A stretch of DNA of 64,000 bases. Origin: Saccharospirillaceae bacterium. GTDB taxonomy: Bacteria; Pseudomonadota; Gammaproteobacteria; Pseudomonadales; Oceanobacteraceae. Below are positions 35,558-45,463 of the stretch, in pieces. The translations under genes and the position numbers were made by a program. The DNA lies in NCBI GenBank assembly GCA_021208685.1, contig JAJOJJ010000018.1, positions 1 through 64,000 of the forward strand. The letters run 5' to 3'. The notes under the pieces are model-generated. The model made no database searches. It saw only the letters and a program-made list of their open reading frames with translations, and was not told the DNA's origin. Each line of letters starts with the position of its first letter. Position 1 is the first letter of the stretch.

Positions 35558-36577
35558 ATGCAGACCATCAAACGCACGTCCCTGCTTCTCGCAGGTATGC
35601 TTGCTTCGGCAAGTGGCTGGGCAGCGACTTCTGTCGGCACCCAGATTGAAAACACCGCTACAGCAACGTACTACGCACCATCCGATGCAAACTCACAACT
35701 GACCGTCAGCAGTACGACGGAATTTGTTGTGCAGGAAAAAATCGACGTTACGGTAGACAGCAGCAATACCAATGCCCTGGAAGTTCAGGCCGGCAGCACT
35801 GCTCAGGTGATTGAATACACCATTAAAAACACTGGTAACGGTAACGAAACTTTCGACCTGACCGTGTCTAACGGCACCGGTGATGAATTCGACGTTAGCA
35901 ACGTCAAGATTTATCTGGATGACGGCGTGCCAGGATTCCAGGGCACGGAAACCGAAGTGACCAATATCAACCTGGATCCGGAAGAAACCGCTAAGGTCTT
36001 CGTTGTGGTTGATATTCCAGCCACCGCGGGTATCGATGATGTCGCCAACATCAATTTCAACGTGACCTCTGCTACTCCGGGTGCGGCAACCGGAAACCAG
36101 GGTGATGTTCTGGCGGGTCAGGGCGATGGTGGCACTGATGCGGTATTGGCCAACAACGCTGGTGGTGCCATTGAAGGCAGCAGCTACGTAGTCACTTCAA
36201 CAGCGGGTCTGGTTGTTATTGCCAAAACCGTTCTGTCAACTGTACACCCAACACTGGGTGCCGTAGCAGTACCGGGCAGCGTAGTCACTTACCAGATTCT
36301 GGTTCAGGTAACTGATGCCGTTAATAACCTGCGCATTGTCGATGATCTGCCACTCAACCTGACTTACAATACCGGCTCTCTGCTGCTGGCTAACAGTGAT
36401 TTGGCCGGAACAGAGCTGACCAGTAGCAATGCTGTTGCCAATACCGATTCAGCCGCTGACAGCGATGCTGGCCGTTATGATGACAACGCAGGCGACAACG
36501 GTCGTGTGACCTTTGTACTGGGTGATCAAGCAGCCGCTGGTGAATACACCATTCAATTCACCGCCACTATCGATTAA
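35558..36577 (+). CDS. Secreted DUF11-like protein (second gene of DUF11 operon)
   Basis: 339 residues behind AAGGAG. The signal peptide (TSLLLAGMLASASGWAATS) is followed by the module opening VGTQIENTATATYY, which recurs in genes 4 and 5 of the operon. An Ig-like segment (IEYTIKNTGNGNETFDLTV) and a second half with VPGSVVTYQILVQVTDAVNN and a Ca-loop-like Asp/Asn-rich stretch (SAADSDAGRYDDNAGDN) follow. The sequence is acidic, lacks cysteine in the mature part and has no membrane anchor. Its function is unknown; the fold and position suggest a structural surface or matrix protein. Confidence 0.78.
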   Translation: MQTIKRTSLLLAGMLASASGWAATSVGTQIENTATATYYAPSDANSQLTVSSTTEFVVQEKIDVTVDSSNTNALEVQAGSTAQVIEYTIKNTGNGNETFDLTVSNGTGDEFDVSNVKIYLDDGVPGFQGTETEVTNINLDPEETAKVFVVVDIPATAGIDDVANINFNVTSATPGAATGNQGDVLAGQGDGGTDAVLANNAGGAIEGSSYVVTSTAGLVVIAKTVLSTVHPTLGAVAVPGSVVTYQILVQVTDAVNNLRIVDDLPLNLTYNTGSLLLANSDLAGTELTSSNAVANTDSAADSDAGRYDDNAGDNGRVTFVLGDQAAAGEYTIQFTATID

Positions 36578-36590
36578 TAACGAGGTATTT

Positions 36591-37052
36591 ATGCGCATTC
36601 TTCTACTCACATTTGCTTTTTTTCCTGCCCTGGCAATGGCCGAAGTCAGCTTACTGACAGAGGCTTTTAAAATCGTCCCGGTACAACAGGCCGATGGCAG
36701 TGTGGTGGAAGAATGGCAAACACCTGAGAAAGTGGTTCCCGGCGATAAAGTCGGTTACCGCATTTCTTACAACAATACCGGCAAGGAAGCCGCTGAAGGC
36801 GTTGTAATCAATAACCCGGTTCCTGCCGAAACGATTTACATCGCCAACAGTGCAACCGGTGCCAACAGCACCATTACCTATTCCGTTGATGGTGGTCAGA
36901 ACTTTGGCAAAGCCAGCGAACTGACCGTCACTGCACAAGGCGGTAACCGTGCAGCAAAAGCGGAAGACTACAGCCACATCCGTTGGCAGCTGACTCAGCC
37001 GGTCGAGGCCGGAGCCAGCGGTAAAGTTGAATTTAAAGTTCGTATTAAATAA
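36591..37052 (+). CDS. Small secreted DUF11-like protein (third gene of DUF11 operon)
   Basis: 153 residues. The ATG at 36591 follows CGAGG and gives a signal peptide (RILLLTFAFFPALAMAEVS). The mature protein is a single Ig-like DUF11 unit: VVPGDKVGYRISYNNTGKEA, VVINNPVPAETIYIANSA, ending HIRWQLTQPVEAGASGKVEF and KVRIK. It is the smallest member of the set and could be the repeating building block of a polymer, or a chaperone-like adaptor. Both are guesses from size and order alone. Confidence 0.78.
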   Translation: MRILLLTFAFFPALAMAEVSLLTEAFKIVPVQQADGSVVEEWQTPEKVVPGDKVGYRISYNNTGKEAAEGVVINNPVPAETIYIANSATGANSTITYSVDGGQNFGKASELTVTAQGGNRAAKAEDYSHIRWQLTQPVEAGASGKVEFKVRIK

Positions 37053-37066
37053 CCCGGAGAATCTGT

Positions 37067-38245
37067 ATGAATATACAAAAGCTGATTCTGCCTGCTGTTA
37101 TGTCCGTTGCCGGCCTCGTAAGTTTCGGGACTCAGGCAGCAACACCAGCCGGTGTTGAAATCGTAAACACTGCGACTCTTAACTATAAAGTTAACAACGT
37201 CTCGCAAACTCAGGTGGAAGCTGAGAAAAAGCTGAAGGTCGACGTAAAGATCGACTTTAACCTCACACGTGCTGATATTGCCGCACCCAATGCATCCAAT
37301 GAAATTGATGTCGGTGGCAACAAATACTACGTGATGGGTAAGTTTAATCTGGCCAACACCACTAACGCGCCAACCAGCTTTACTTTGGCAACCCTTAACG
37401 GCACCGGATCTGAAACACTGGGCTTTACCGGTACCAATCCGGATTACACCGCACTGGCCGATACAAAAGACCCGGTCAACAGTACCTTTAAGCTGTACAG
37501 CAGTGCAGCAGGTGCGGCAGCACCTGGAACCGAGCTGACTGGCAGTATCGCGTTGAACGAAGATGGTAATGCCAGCAATACCAACGCATTGATCTGGGTT
37601 CTGATTCCAACCAGTGAAATCAAAGGCATTGATAAAGATGTCTTCGCCGTACAATTAACAGCCACAGCAAATGAAGTCACCGTTGTTGGTGAAGCCAACC
37701 CTGTTGCTGTTATTGATAATTCTGGTCAGGCCGATACCGATGCTGTTCAGTTTGTATTTGCTGACGATGCGCAGGCTGGCGATACCGAATCGACTATCGG
37801 TAATGCGATGGAATCCGCTTGGGATGCTTTGCTTCTGGCCTTCCCGAACTTTGAAGTTACCGATCCATTAGATCCTACCAATCCAACCAAAAATGGTTTT
37901 ATTAAAACCTCGGTTGTTGTCTGGGATCCGATTAATGGGACCACTAATCCAAAAGCCATTCCTGGTGCAACGGTTAAGTACACCATTACCCTGAGCAATC
38001 TTGGCGCTTCTGCTGCCAATGTCGTTGAGGTTAGTGATCCGATTCCAACCAACACAACCTTCTGTGACAGCAGCGCTGGAGAAGGCTGTGAGGATGTAAC
38101 AAGCGTTAACGCACCGGTATCACCGCTGACGTATGTTGCACCCGATGCACCCGCTGGTCTGAATGGAAGTAATATCGAAGCGACGTTTGCTACCGTAGCT
38201 CCGAACGAAACCAGCACCATCACCTTCACTGTGAAGGTCGACTGA
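37067..38245 (+). CDS. Secreted DUF11 protein (fourth gene of DUF11 operon)
   Basis: 392 residues behind CCGGAGA. The signal peptide (LILPAVMSVAGLVSFGTQA) is followed by AGVEIVNTATLNYK, the same opening as in gene 2. The C-terminal DUF11 unit starts near residue 290 with VVWDPINGTTNPKAIPGA and VKYTITLSNLGASAANVVEV, and ends ETSTITFTVKVD. Two Cys (TTFCDSSAGEGCED) could form a disulfide. Its stop overlaps the start of the giant outer-membrane gene by one base (TGATG), so the two are made together. Confidence 0.8.
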   Translation: MNIQKLILPAVMSVAGLVSFGTQAATPAGVEIVNTATLNYKVNNVSQTQVEAEKKLKVDVKIDFNLTRADIAAPNASNEIDVGGNKYYVMGKFNLANTTNAPTSFTLATLNGTGSETLGFTGTNPDYTALADTKDPVNSTFKLYSSAAGAAAPGTELTGSIALNEDGNASNTNALIWVLIPTSEIKGIDKDVFAVQLTATANEVTVVGEANPVAVIDNSGQADTDAVQFVFADDAQAGDTESTIGNAMESAWDALLLAFPNFEVTDPLDPTNPTKNGFIKTSVVVWDPINGTTNPKAIPGATVKYTITLSNLGASAANVVEVSDPIPTNTTFCDSSAGEGCEDVTSVNAPVSPLTYVAPDAPAGLNGSNIEATFATVAPNETSTITFTVKVD

Positions 38246-41200
38246 TGATGCTGAACAGCCTGCAACGCATTCGCACTCAACTGTTGAACAGCGGTCTTAA
38301 GACCGCCGTTCGCGGCTGTCTCGCGTTTGTGCTTGCCGGCTGTTCACTGTTCTGTCAGCCCGTATTGGCTGCGGTAACACCGGTCAATACCCCCATTACC
38401 AATACCGCTGTTGCTTCTTTTGAACGCGGCAACGGTTTAACCGACAGTGTCAGCAGCAGTGCGACATTGATCACCGAAGAAATTATTCCGGCTGTTATCG
38501 CCCTGACGCCAGCTGAAATGCAATTGCTGCGCAATTCTGGCTCCTCAGCATCAGGTACCGCCATTAATGGCAGTGAATGCGCAGACAGCAGCGGTAATTT
38601 CTCTGCACTATCCGCTTTTACCGATATATCCGGTAATGCACAGGCTTTGCCTGACAGCTATCAGCTGAATGCCGTCGAATACGGCTTTAAAATTGGTGAG
38701 CCTTTAATTATTCAGGTGGTGGAACTGGATAAAAACCTCAATTCCGTTCGCCCAGATCAGATTGAAATCGATGTCCGCAACAGCAATGGCAGCGACACCG
38801 AACGTTTACGATTAACCGAAACCGGCGATAACACGGGCATCTTTGTAGGCGTTTTACCGACCCGCTTAGCTGATGCCAACGCCGCGGATTACGACTGTTC
38901 TCTGTCCCTTAAATACGGCCAGAGCATCACTGTCCGCTATCAGGATGCAACTGACAGCACCGATAACGTAACACTCAGTGCCCCCTTCGACCCATACAGC
39001 CGGGTATTTGATTCACTAACCGGGGCACCGGTTAACGGCGTGACTGTCACTCTGATTAATGCCGATACTGGTCTGGCGGCCAGCGTATTTGACGATGACG
39101 GTGTTACTCCATGGCCAGCCAGCGTTGTTACCGGTCCTAAAATCCCTGCTCAGACTATCGGTACCGCAGCACTGGCAAGCGATGCAGATAGCTTCCCGGA
39201 TGGCAGCTTCCGTTTCCCTTATGTTCCGGCCGGTAATTATCAGCTGCAGTTTGAAGCACCAGCCAAATACCGTGTGCCATCGGAACTCAGTGACGATGAC
39301 CTTAATAATGTACCGAATGGCCCATACGAATTGAATGCCATTTCCCGCGGGGAAGTGTTCAGTCTCAGTGGTGGTCGGGTATTTATTTCTGACATCGCCG
39401 CCGACCCGCTGGAGGGTGGCGTATTACTGAGCAAAACCGCCAATAAAAATGAAGCCGGCATCGGTGACTTTGTACAGTTCACCATTCGCCTGAATAATTC
39501 ACAGGTGCTCGTCAGAGATGCCAGCCTTGTTGACCTGTTACCGCCCGGAATGCGCCTGCGAAATGGCTCCGTGCGCTTGAATAATGAAAAAGTTGCTGAC
39601 CCGGTCATCAGCAGTGACGGTCGCCAACTGACCTTCGCCCTGCCCGATATCACCGCCAATGGTTCGCTGTTGCTGTCGTATGTCACGCAAATTACCGCTC
39701 AGGCGCAAGGTACGCTGATGAACAAAATCTGGCTGGTTGATGACGATGTAGCCAGTAATATCGCTCAGGCGCAGGTGCAGATTGTCGACGAATTTTTTAA
39801 AGACAGCGCCCGTTTATTTGGCCGCGTTTACCTCGACGATTGTAATGGCAATCTGGAAGCCGAAGCCGTAGCCAATGTGCGTCTGTTTATGGAAGACGGA
39901 ACCTATGTCGTTACCGACGCCAACGGCGAGTGGCACATCGAAAACGTCCGTCCCGGCACCCACGTTGTACAGCTGGATACGGCGACAATTCCGCCTTATA
40001 TGGAAGTGGTCAGCTGTGATGAACGCGGCTTCCATGCAGGCCGTGCGTTCAGCCAGTTTGTCGATGTACAGGGTGGCAGTTTCTGGCGCGTTGATTTTGC
40101 GCTGAAAATGAAAACCCCGGAAAGCGGCGAAATCCGTCAGCGTTTGAGCCACCAACTGGTGCCACTGGCAACTATGCAGAATGGGCAGCTGCCATACAAC
40201 TCACCGGTTCCGGAAAAACTGCGTTTTACAGTCGATGTCGAAGGCAGCGGCCTGGAAGTCAACAATGTTATCCAGATGATCTCCCTGCCGGAAGGTGTTG
40301 TCTACGAACCCGGCAGCACCTTATTGGATAGTGTCGCCTGGGAAGATCCGCAAATATCCTATGGCACACTGATTTATAAACTCGGCGATAAGCCTGCGGA
40401 CTGGTCACATCAGCTACAGTTTTCGGCCATCGTCAGTGATAAAGCCGACAGCGGTGAATTGACCACGCGCTCCATTACCCGCTTCCAGGCCGAAGGTCAG
40501 CCCAAGCAGCAGATTAAACCGGCCAGCACCACCGCTGTGCTGCAATTGCCGCCGGATGATGGTCAGGTGAAACCGATTAATCCACCAAAATTTGATAATT
40601 TCTCGGATGTTTTAACGCCGGAAGATAAAGCCAACCTGAAAAACGTGATCGACCGTCTGACCGGTCTGCGCAATTTAACCGTGGAAGTTGTTGGCCATAC
40701 CGACAGCACGCCGATCGCGCGCCGGAATAAACATATTTATGCCGATAACCAGGCGCTGTCAGAGGCCCGGGCATCATCGGTGGCCCGTTATCTGGCTGAA
40801 CAGCTGGGCGTTGAACCGCAAAATATCCGTGCCGTAGGAAAAGGTTCTTCGGTACCAGTGGCCAGTAATGCCAGCCGTGATGGCCGCGCATTAAACCGCC
40901 GCGTGGAAGTGAAAGTACTCAGCGGTGATCCGGATATCCGCCTGGCGACCATTGAGAGCGATATGCAGATTGCCTCCGTGCAGGCCAGTCTGCCTGGTTT
41001 TATCCGTAATTTACCGGCCACCGCGGCTGGCAATCCTGCCGCACTGGTGGCTGAACAGCCAATGCCTGAATTTGATGAGCAGTGGTTTAAAACCGCCGCC
41101 GATCAGGCCCAGTGGCTGTGGCCACCTCTGGATCGCAGCCCGGTTATCAGTTCGGTGAAAATTGCCATTTCCCATGGTGCACATGAGCGCATTAAATTGT

Positions 41201-44127
41201 TGTTGGATGATAAACCCGTCAGCCCACTGAACTTTGATGGCACGACACGGGACAATCAGCGCGATCTCGCCGTGAGTATCTGGCGCGGTGTGGATATTCA
41301 GCCCGGCCCGAACCGCTTCAGCGTATTCGTTATCAATAAAGATGGGGACATCGTTGACCAGTTTGAGCGTACCGTGCAGTACGCGCAGGAACCGGCCAAA
41401 GCCGAACTGATTGAAAACCAGAGCAATGCGGTCGCTGATGGTATGACTCCGGCCACCATCGCTGTGCGCCTGACGGATAAAGACGGCTTCCCGATCCGCG
41501 CTAACATCATCGGCGATGTGGAAGTACAGGCGCCTTACACCCTGTACGACGAGACACGCCAGATTGAAGGCAACCCATTAGGCAATATTCAGCAACCGCA
41601 ATACCGTGTGGGTGATGACGGTGTGGCACTGATCCGCCTGACACCAACCAACCAGGCCGGAGAAGCGGTGCTGACCTTCCGTCACGCCAATGGCCAGAAA
41701 GACGAACTGCGTGTATGGCTGAAGCCTGCACCGCGGGATTGGATTCTGGTTGGTCTGGGTGATCTGGCCGTCGGATATAACAGTGGCAACGGCGACCACA
41801 ACAGCCGTCAGAACGCGGGCATCGATGACAATCTCTGGCACGATGGACGGGTTGCTTTCTTTGCTCAGGGTCAGGTGCTGGGTGAATGGTTGCTGACTGC
41901 CGCCTATGATTCCGGCAAACCGGAAGCCGAAGCCTTTGCCAGCGTTATTGAACCCGACCGTTACTACACACTGTACGGTGATGCCAGCCAGCAACAATTG
42001 GACGCCAGCTCCGCCCGTAAGCTTTACGTGCGTCTGGAGCGTGAACGTTTCTACGCAATGTTCGGCGATATCAACACCGACCTGAACAACACCACGCTGG
42101 GCCGTTACAGCCGTAAGCTGACCGGTGCACAGGCGGTTTATCATGGCGAGGTGGTCGAACTGTCTGCCTTTACCAGCCAGACCAGCAATGGCTTTGTCCG
42201 TGATGAAATTCAGGGCGATGGCACCTCCGGTCTGTATCGTTTGCGCAGCACAAACATCGTACTGAACAGCGAAAAAATACGCATTGAAACCCGTGATCGT
42301 TTCCGCAGCGAAGTCATTATCAGCAGCGAAGAAATGAACCGGGATGCTGACTATGTTATCGACTATCAGGACGGTACCCTGTATTTCAAAGGGCCGGTCA
42401 GCAGCACCGATGAAAACTTTAATCCACGCTATATCGTCGTCGAATACGAAGTGGAATCCGGAGACAATCTCGGCTTCATCAGTGGTGGCCGGGCCGGTGT
42501 CAAGCTGCTGGATGACCGCATCAAAGCCGGTGTTACTGCAATTTCTCAAAATCAGAGCGGTGATGACCGTCACCTGAACGCTGCCGATGCACGCATCACT
42601 CTGGGTGATACCGAAATCAAAGCCGAAGTGGCCCAGAGCGAAGAAGTCGTTAACTCAGCCGCGTCAACCGCCAGTGCTCACCTGCTGGAAGTGACGCACC
42701 GTACCGACAAACTTCAGGCCACGGCCTATGTGCGCAGTCAGGACGAAAACTTCGGCCTTGATCAGACCGCGCAAGGTGAGAACGATTACCGTAAAGAAGG
42801 CGTACAGGGCAGCTACTACCTGAGCGACCGTGATCGTCTGCAACTGGAAGGCTTCCACCATCAGCAACTGAGCACCGGTTTTGATAAATATCAGACGCAA
42901 CTCGACTGGGTACACCGTCTGGATAATGATCAGCAGATTTCCTTCGGCCTGCTCAGCGCGCAGGAAGAAAATGAAACCGAAGACCAGTACACCGATCAGT
43001 TAACCGCAGGCTTCAGTACCCGCGTGCTGAACGATCGCCTGACGCTGAACAGCATGCTTTTGGCCAATGCCAGTGCTCGCAGCGATGCCTACGATCAGCT
43101 GCGTCTGGGTGCCGATTACCGCCTGACCAAGGACCTCAGCCTGTTCGCTGAGCACGAAACCGGGTTTGAATCTGCCGCCCCTGAACGCAGCGTACTGGGC
43201 ATGCGCGCCACCCCATGGAGCGGCGCGAAAGCCCAGCAAAGCATTGAACAGGTTGAACAGGACGACGCCTATCGTCTGTTTGCGGTGTCTGGTCTGACTC
43301 AGGAAATCGCCATCACCGACGCCTGGAGCGCCAGTCTCGGTTTTGATCAGGCACGTAATCTGGAAGCCAATGCACCGGGCGAAACCTCGGACAGCACCGA
43401 AGATTTCCACGCCACTCATGCCGGCATGTCTTACCGTACCAGCCTCTGGCAATGGAACAACCGGCTGGAATACCGCGATGGCAGCGACAGCGACAAATGG
43501 GTAGCACGCACCAGCCTGTATCACCCACTTAACGATGCACTGGCCACCGGCGGCAGTCTGGATTATTTCAAAGAAGACGGCAGCAGCAGTTACAGCAACC
43601 AGCTGGAAGCGAGCTTCGATCTGGCGATCCGTCCACGCCGCCATCCATACGCTCTGCTCTGGCAAACCCGTTGGGTGCAACAGGCTCAAGGTGGCGAAGG
43701 TACACCAGACCGATCACGCAAACTGATCAATAATGTGCATGGAAACTGGTTGTTCACACCGACGAATCAGCTGGCGGCACAGTACGGCATTAAGCGCGTT
43801 CTTGATCAGTACAACAGCGATGATTACGCCTCCACCACCGACTTTATGGCCGCAGAATGGCGTCATCATCTGAATCCGACCTGGGATATCGGTGCACACG
43901 GTCGTCGCCTGCACAGCTATGAAGCTGGTCAGACAGCCCACGGCACCGGCTTGTCGGTTGGCTGGATTCCGCAAACCAACGTATGGCTTGGTCTGGGTTA
44001 TAACTTTACCGGCTTCATTGATACTGATTTTTCTGCCGCCAATTTCACCGCCAAGGGCGTTTACCTGAAAATGCGCTTCAAAGCCGATCAGGAAACCCTG
44101 GCCACTCTGCGCGCAGCCTTTTACTGA
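38245..44127 (+). CDS. Giant outer-membrane protein: DUF11/SdrD-B, OmpA peptidoglycan-binding domain, Ig-like, C-terminal beta-barrel
   Basis: 1960 residues. A leader (RGCLAFVLAGC, possible lipobox; or cleavage after PVLA) is followed by VNTPITNTAVASFE, related to the openings of genes 2 and 4. Then come a DUF11 unit (~395-500), an SdrD-B-like unit (~522-600; RLFGRVYLDDCNGN, TYVVTDANGEWHIENVRPGT), further DUF11-like sequence, and an OmpA-like domain (~790-894; VEVVGHTDSTPI, ALSEARASSVARYL, RALNRRVEVKV) with the Asp/Arg pair used to grip peptidoglycan. An Ig/invasin-like unit (~1070-1160) precedes about 800 residues of amphipathic strands (from LVGLGDLAVGYNSGNGD, ~1167) ending in Tyr, read as a large barrel. 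It probably anchors or exports the other DUF11 proteins (inference). Confidence 0.82.
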   Translation: MMLNSLQRIRTQLLNSGLKTAVRGCLAFVLAGCSLFCQPVLAAVTPVNTPITNTAVASFERGNGLTDSVSSSATLITEEIIPAVIALTPAEMQLLRNSGSSASGTAINGSECADSSGNFSALSAFTDISGNAQALPDSYQLNAVEYGFKIGEPLIIQVVELDKNLNSVRPDQIEIDVRNSNGSDTERLRLTETGDNTGIFVGVLPTRLADANAADYDCSLSLKYGQSITVRYQDATDSTDNVTLSAPFDPYSRVFDSLTGAPVNGVTVTLINADTGLAASVFDDDGVTPWPASVVTGPKIPAQTIGTAALASDADSFPDGSFRFPYVPAGNYQLQFEAPAKYRVPSELSDDDLNNVPNGPYELNAISRGEVFSLSGGRVFISDIAADPLEGGVLLSKTANKNEAGIGDFVQFTIRLNNSQVLVRDASLVDLLPPGMRLRNGSVRLNNEKVADPVISSDGRQLTFALPDITANGSLLLSYVTQITAQAQGTLMNKIWLVDDDVASNIAQAQVQIVDEFFKDSARLFGRVYLDDCNGNLEAEAVANVRLFMEDGTYVVTDANGEWHIENVRPGTHVVQLDTATIPPYMEVVSCDERGFHAGRAFSQFVDVQGGSFWRVDFALKMKTPESGEIRQRLSHQLVPLATMQNGQLPYNSPVPEKLRFTVDVEGSGLEVNNVIQMISLPEGVVYEPGSTLLDSVAWEDPQISYGTLIYKLGDKPADWSHQLQFSAIVSDKADSGELTTRSITRFQAEGQPKQQIKPASTTAVLQLPPDDGQVKPINPPKFDNFSDVLTPEDKANLKNVIDRLTGLRNLTVEVVGHTDSTPIARRNKHIYADNQALSEARASSVARYLAEQLGVEPQNIRAVGKGSSVPVASNASRDGRALNRRVEVKVLSGDPDIRLATIESDMQIASVQASLPGFIRNLPATAAGNPAALVAEQPMPEFDEQWFKTAADQAQWLWPPLDRSPVISSVKIAISHGAHERIKLLLDDKPVSPLNFDGTTRDNQRDLAVSIWRGVDIQPGPNRFSVFVINKDGDIVDQFERTVQYAQEPAKAELIENQSNAVADGMTPATIAVRLTDKDGFPIRANIIGDVEVQAPYTLYDETRQIEGNPLGNIQQPQYRVGDDGVALIRLTPTNQAGEAVLTFRHANGQKDELRVWLKPAPRDWILVGLGDLAVGYNSGNGDHNSRQNAGIDDNLWHDGRVAFFAQGQVLGEWLLTAAYDSGKPEAEAFASVIEPDRYYTLYGDASQQQLDASSARKLYVRLERERFYAMFGDINTDLNNTTLGRYSRKLTGAQAVYHGEVVELSAFTSQTSNGFVRDEIQGDGTSGLYRLRSTNIVLNSEKIRIETRDRFRSEVIISSEEMNRDADYVIDYQDGTLYFKGPVSSTDENFNPRYIVVEYEVESGDNLGFISGGRAGVKLLDDRIKAGVTAISQNQSGDDRHLNAADARITLGDTEIKAEVAQSEEVVNSAASTASAHLLEVTHRTDKLQATAYVRSQDENFGLDQTAQGENDYRKEGVQGSYYLSDRDRLQLEGFHHQQLSTGFDKYQTQLDWVHRLDNDQQISFGLLSAQEENETEDQYTDQLTAGFSTRVLNDRLTLNSMLLANASARSDAYDQLRLGADYRLTKDLSLFAEHETGFESAAPERSVLGMRATPWSGAKAQQSIEQVEQDDAYRLFAVSGLTQEIAITDAWSASLGFDQARNLEANAPGETSDSTEDFHATHAGMSYRTSLWQWNNRLEYRDGSDSDKWVARTSLYHPLNDALATGGSLDYFKEDGSSSYSNQLEASFDLAIRPRRHPYALLWQTRWVQQAQGGEGTPDRSRKLINNVHGNWLFTPTNQLAAQYGIKRVLDQYNSDDYASTTDFMAAEWRHHLNPTWDIGAHGRRLHSYEAGQTAHGTGLSVGWIPQTNVWLGLGYNFTGFIDTDFSAANFTAKGVYLKMRFKADQETLATLRAAFY

Positions 44128-44309
44128 CAGCAGCGCGCCCTGCTACTCACCCGAAGTACAGCCTTTAACGCTATTCAAAAGCCAGCCCGGCTCTTTTACG
44201 GGCTGGACGTCGCCTCCTCTAACGCTGACAATACGCCATCATTCTCAAATAAAAGTCCCGGTTTTGTTATCCGGTGACTTGATAACAAAAAAACGGACAA
44301 GGAATTGGC

Positions 44310-45332
44310 ATGACCTCCCGCGACCAATTGATCAACGCTCAGGGCCAACCGGCATTTGGCATCTTTCCTGATGGCGTTACGGAACTGAATTACCACGATT
44401 ATGATCTGCGCTCGCCGATGGACCGCAAACGTGGTGCTCTGGCCAAACGTTTTGGCTTTAACCAGTTCCAGTTTGTCAGTTTTATCAGCCCGCAATTAAT
44501 TGTCGGTCTGGCCATTGTCGACCTGAAGTTGGTGAGCAATGCCTTTCTGTATTTATTCGATCCGGAAACCGAGGCTTTTGAGGAATTCAGTTTTCTGCAG
44601 CCGCTGGGAGTGAATACCCACATAGATCCGCGACCGAATGATGGCGATGCGGAATTCCGCAAAGGCGGTAACAGGTTCAGCATTAAAGCCAGCCGTACTC
44701 CCGGCGTGCGTAAAGTGTCGGTATCACTGGCCAGGGGCGTACACATTGAGGCCACCATCGACGAAAGCACCTCCTATAATCCTCTGGCGATATGCACCCG
44801 TGCCGGTTATCAGGGCTGGGTGTTCACCCAGAAAAGCACCGCTCAGGTCTGTAATGGTGTGGTCGACTGGCACGGGAAAAAATACGATCTGCAGGCCATT
44901 GGCGCCTTGGCCGGAGTCGACTGGACCGGTGGCTTTATGCGCCATGAAACCTTCTGGAACTGGGGCAGCCTGTCATGCCTGTTAAGCGATGGCCGTCGCC
45001 TGGGCTTTAATCTCGCAGCCGGAGTCAATGAAACCGGCTTCAGTGAAAATGCCCTCTGGCTGGACGGCAAAATGATTAAAGTGGATATGGTGGATTTCCG
45101 CTTTGACCGCTACCACCCGGATCATTCCTGGGCGCTGCGCTCCGCCGATGGCAGCATCGACCTGCATTTTGAACCCAAAGGCCGTCGTCAGGAAAAAACC
45201 AACGCATTGATCATTGCCTCCAACTTCAATCAGTACTTTGGCCAGTACCACGGTGAAATTCATCTGGCAGACGAAATTATCCGTCTGGAAGGGGCCTGGG
45301 GACTGGTCGAAGATCACTACGCACGCTGGTAA
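44310..45332 (+). CDS. DUF2804 family protein
   Basis: 340 residues behind CAAGGAATT. It matches the DUF2804 family: LRSPMDRKRGALAKRFGFNQ, GLAIVDLKLVSNAFLYLFD, ALAGVDWTGGFMRHETFWNW and GFNLAAGVNETGFSENALW. There is no signal peptide. The family is a beta-rich lipocalin-like protein of unknown function, distantly like hydroxysteroid or carotenoid hydratase-type folds by annotation only. It is monocistronic. Confidence 0.88.
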   Translation: MTSRDQLINAQGQPAFGIFPDGVTELNYHDYDLRSPMDRKRGALAKRFGFNQFQFVSFISPQLIVGLAIVDLKLVSNAFLYLFDPETEAFEEFSFLQPLGVNTHIDPRPNDGDAEFRKGGNRFSIKASRTPGVRKVSVSLARGVHIEATIDESTSYNPLAICTRAGYQGWVFTQKSTAQVCNGVVDWHGKKYDLQAIGALAGVDWTGGFMRHETFWNWGSLSCLLSDGRRLGFNLAAGVNETGFSENALWLDGKMIKVDMVDFRFDRYHPDHSWALRSADGSIDLHFEPKGRRQEKTNALIIASNFNQYFGQYHGEIHLADEIIRLEGAWGLVEDHYARW

Positions 45333-45463
45333 TTCATAGCACGCCGATACTCATTCGCGAGCCAATGTCACTTGTCTGCGCGAATGCTCAATCACACCAA
45401 TGGCTAAACACTGATGGCTTTTGTATAGTCGGGTCGATTAAACCTTACTTGCAGGATGCCATT

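Noticed and set aside
41578-42573. 331-codon minus-strand frame inside the giant DUF11/OmpA gene
   Set aside because: The opposite frame has signal peptide, conserved domains and barrel strands; this one has none and no start site context.
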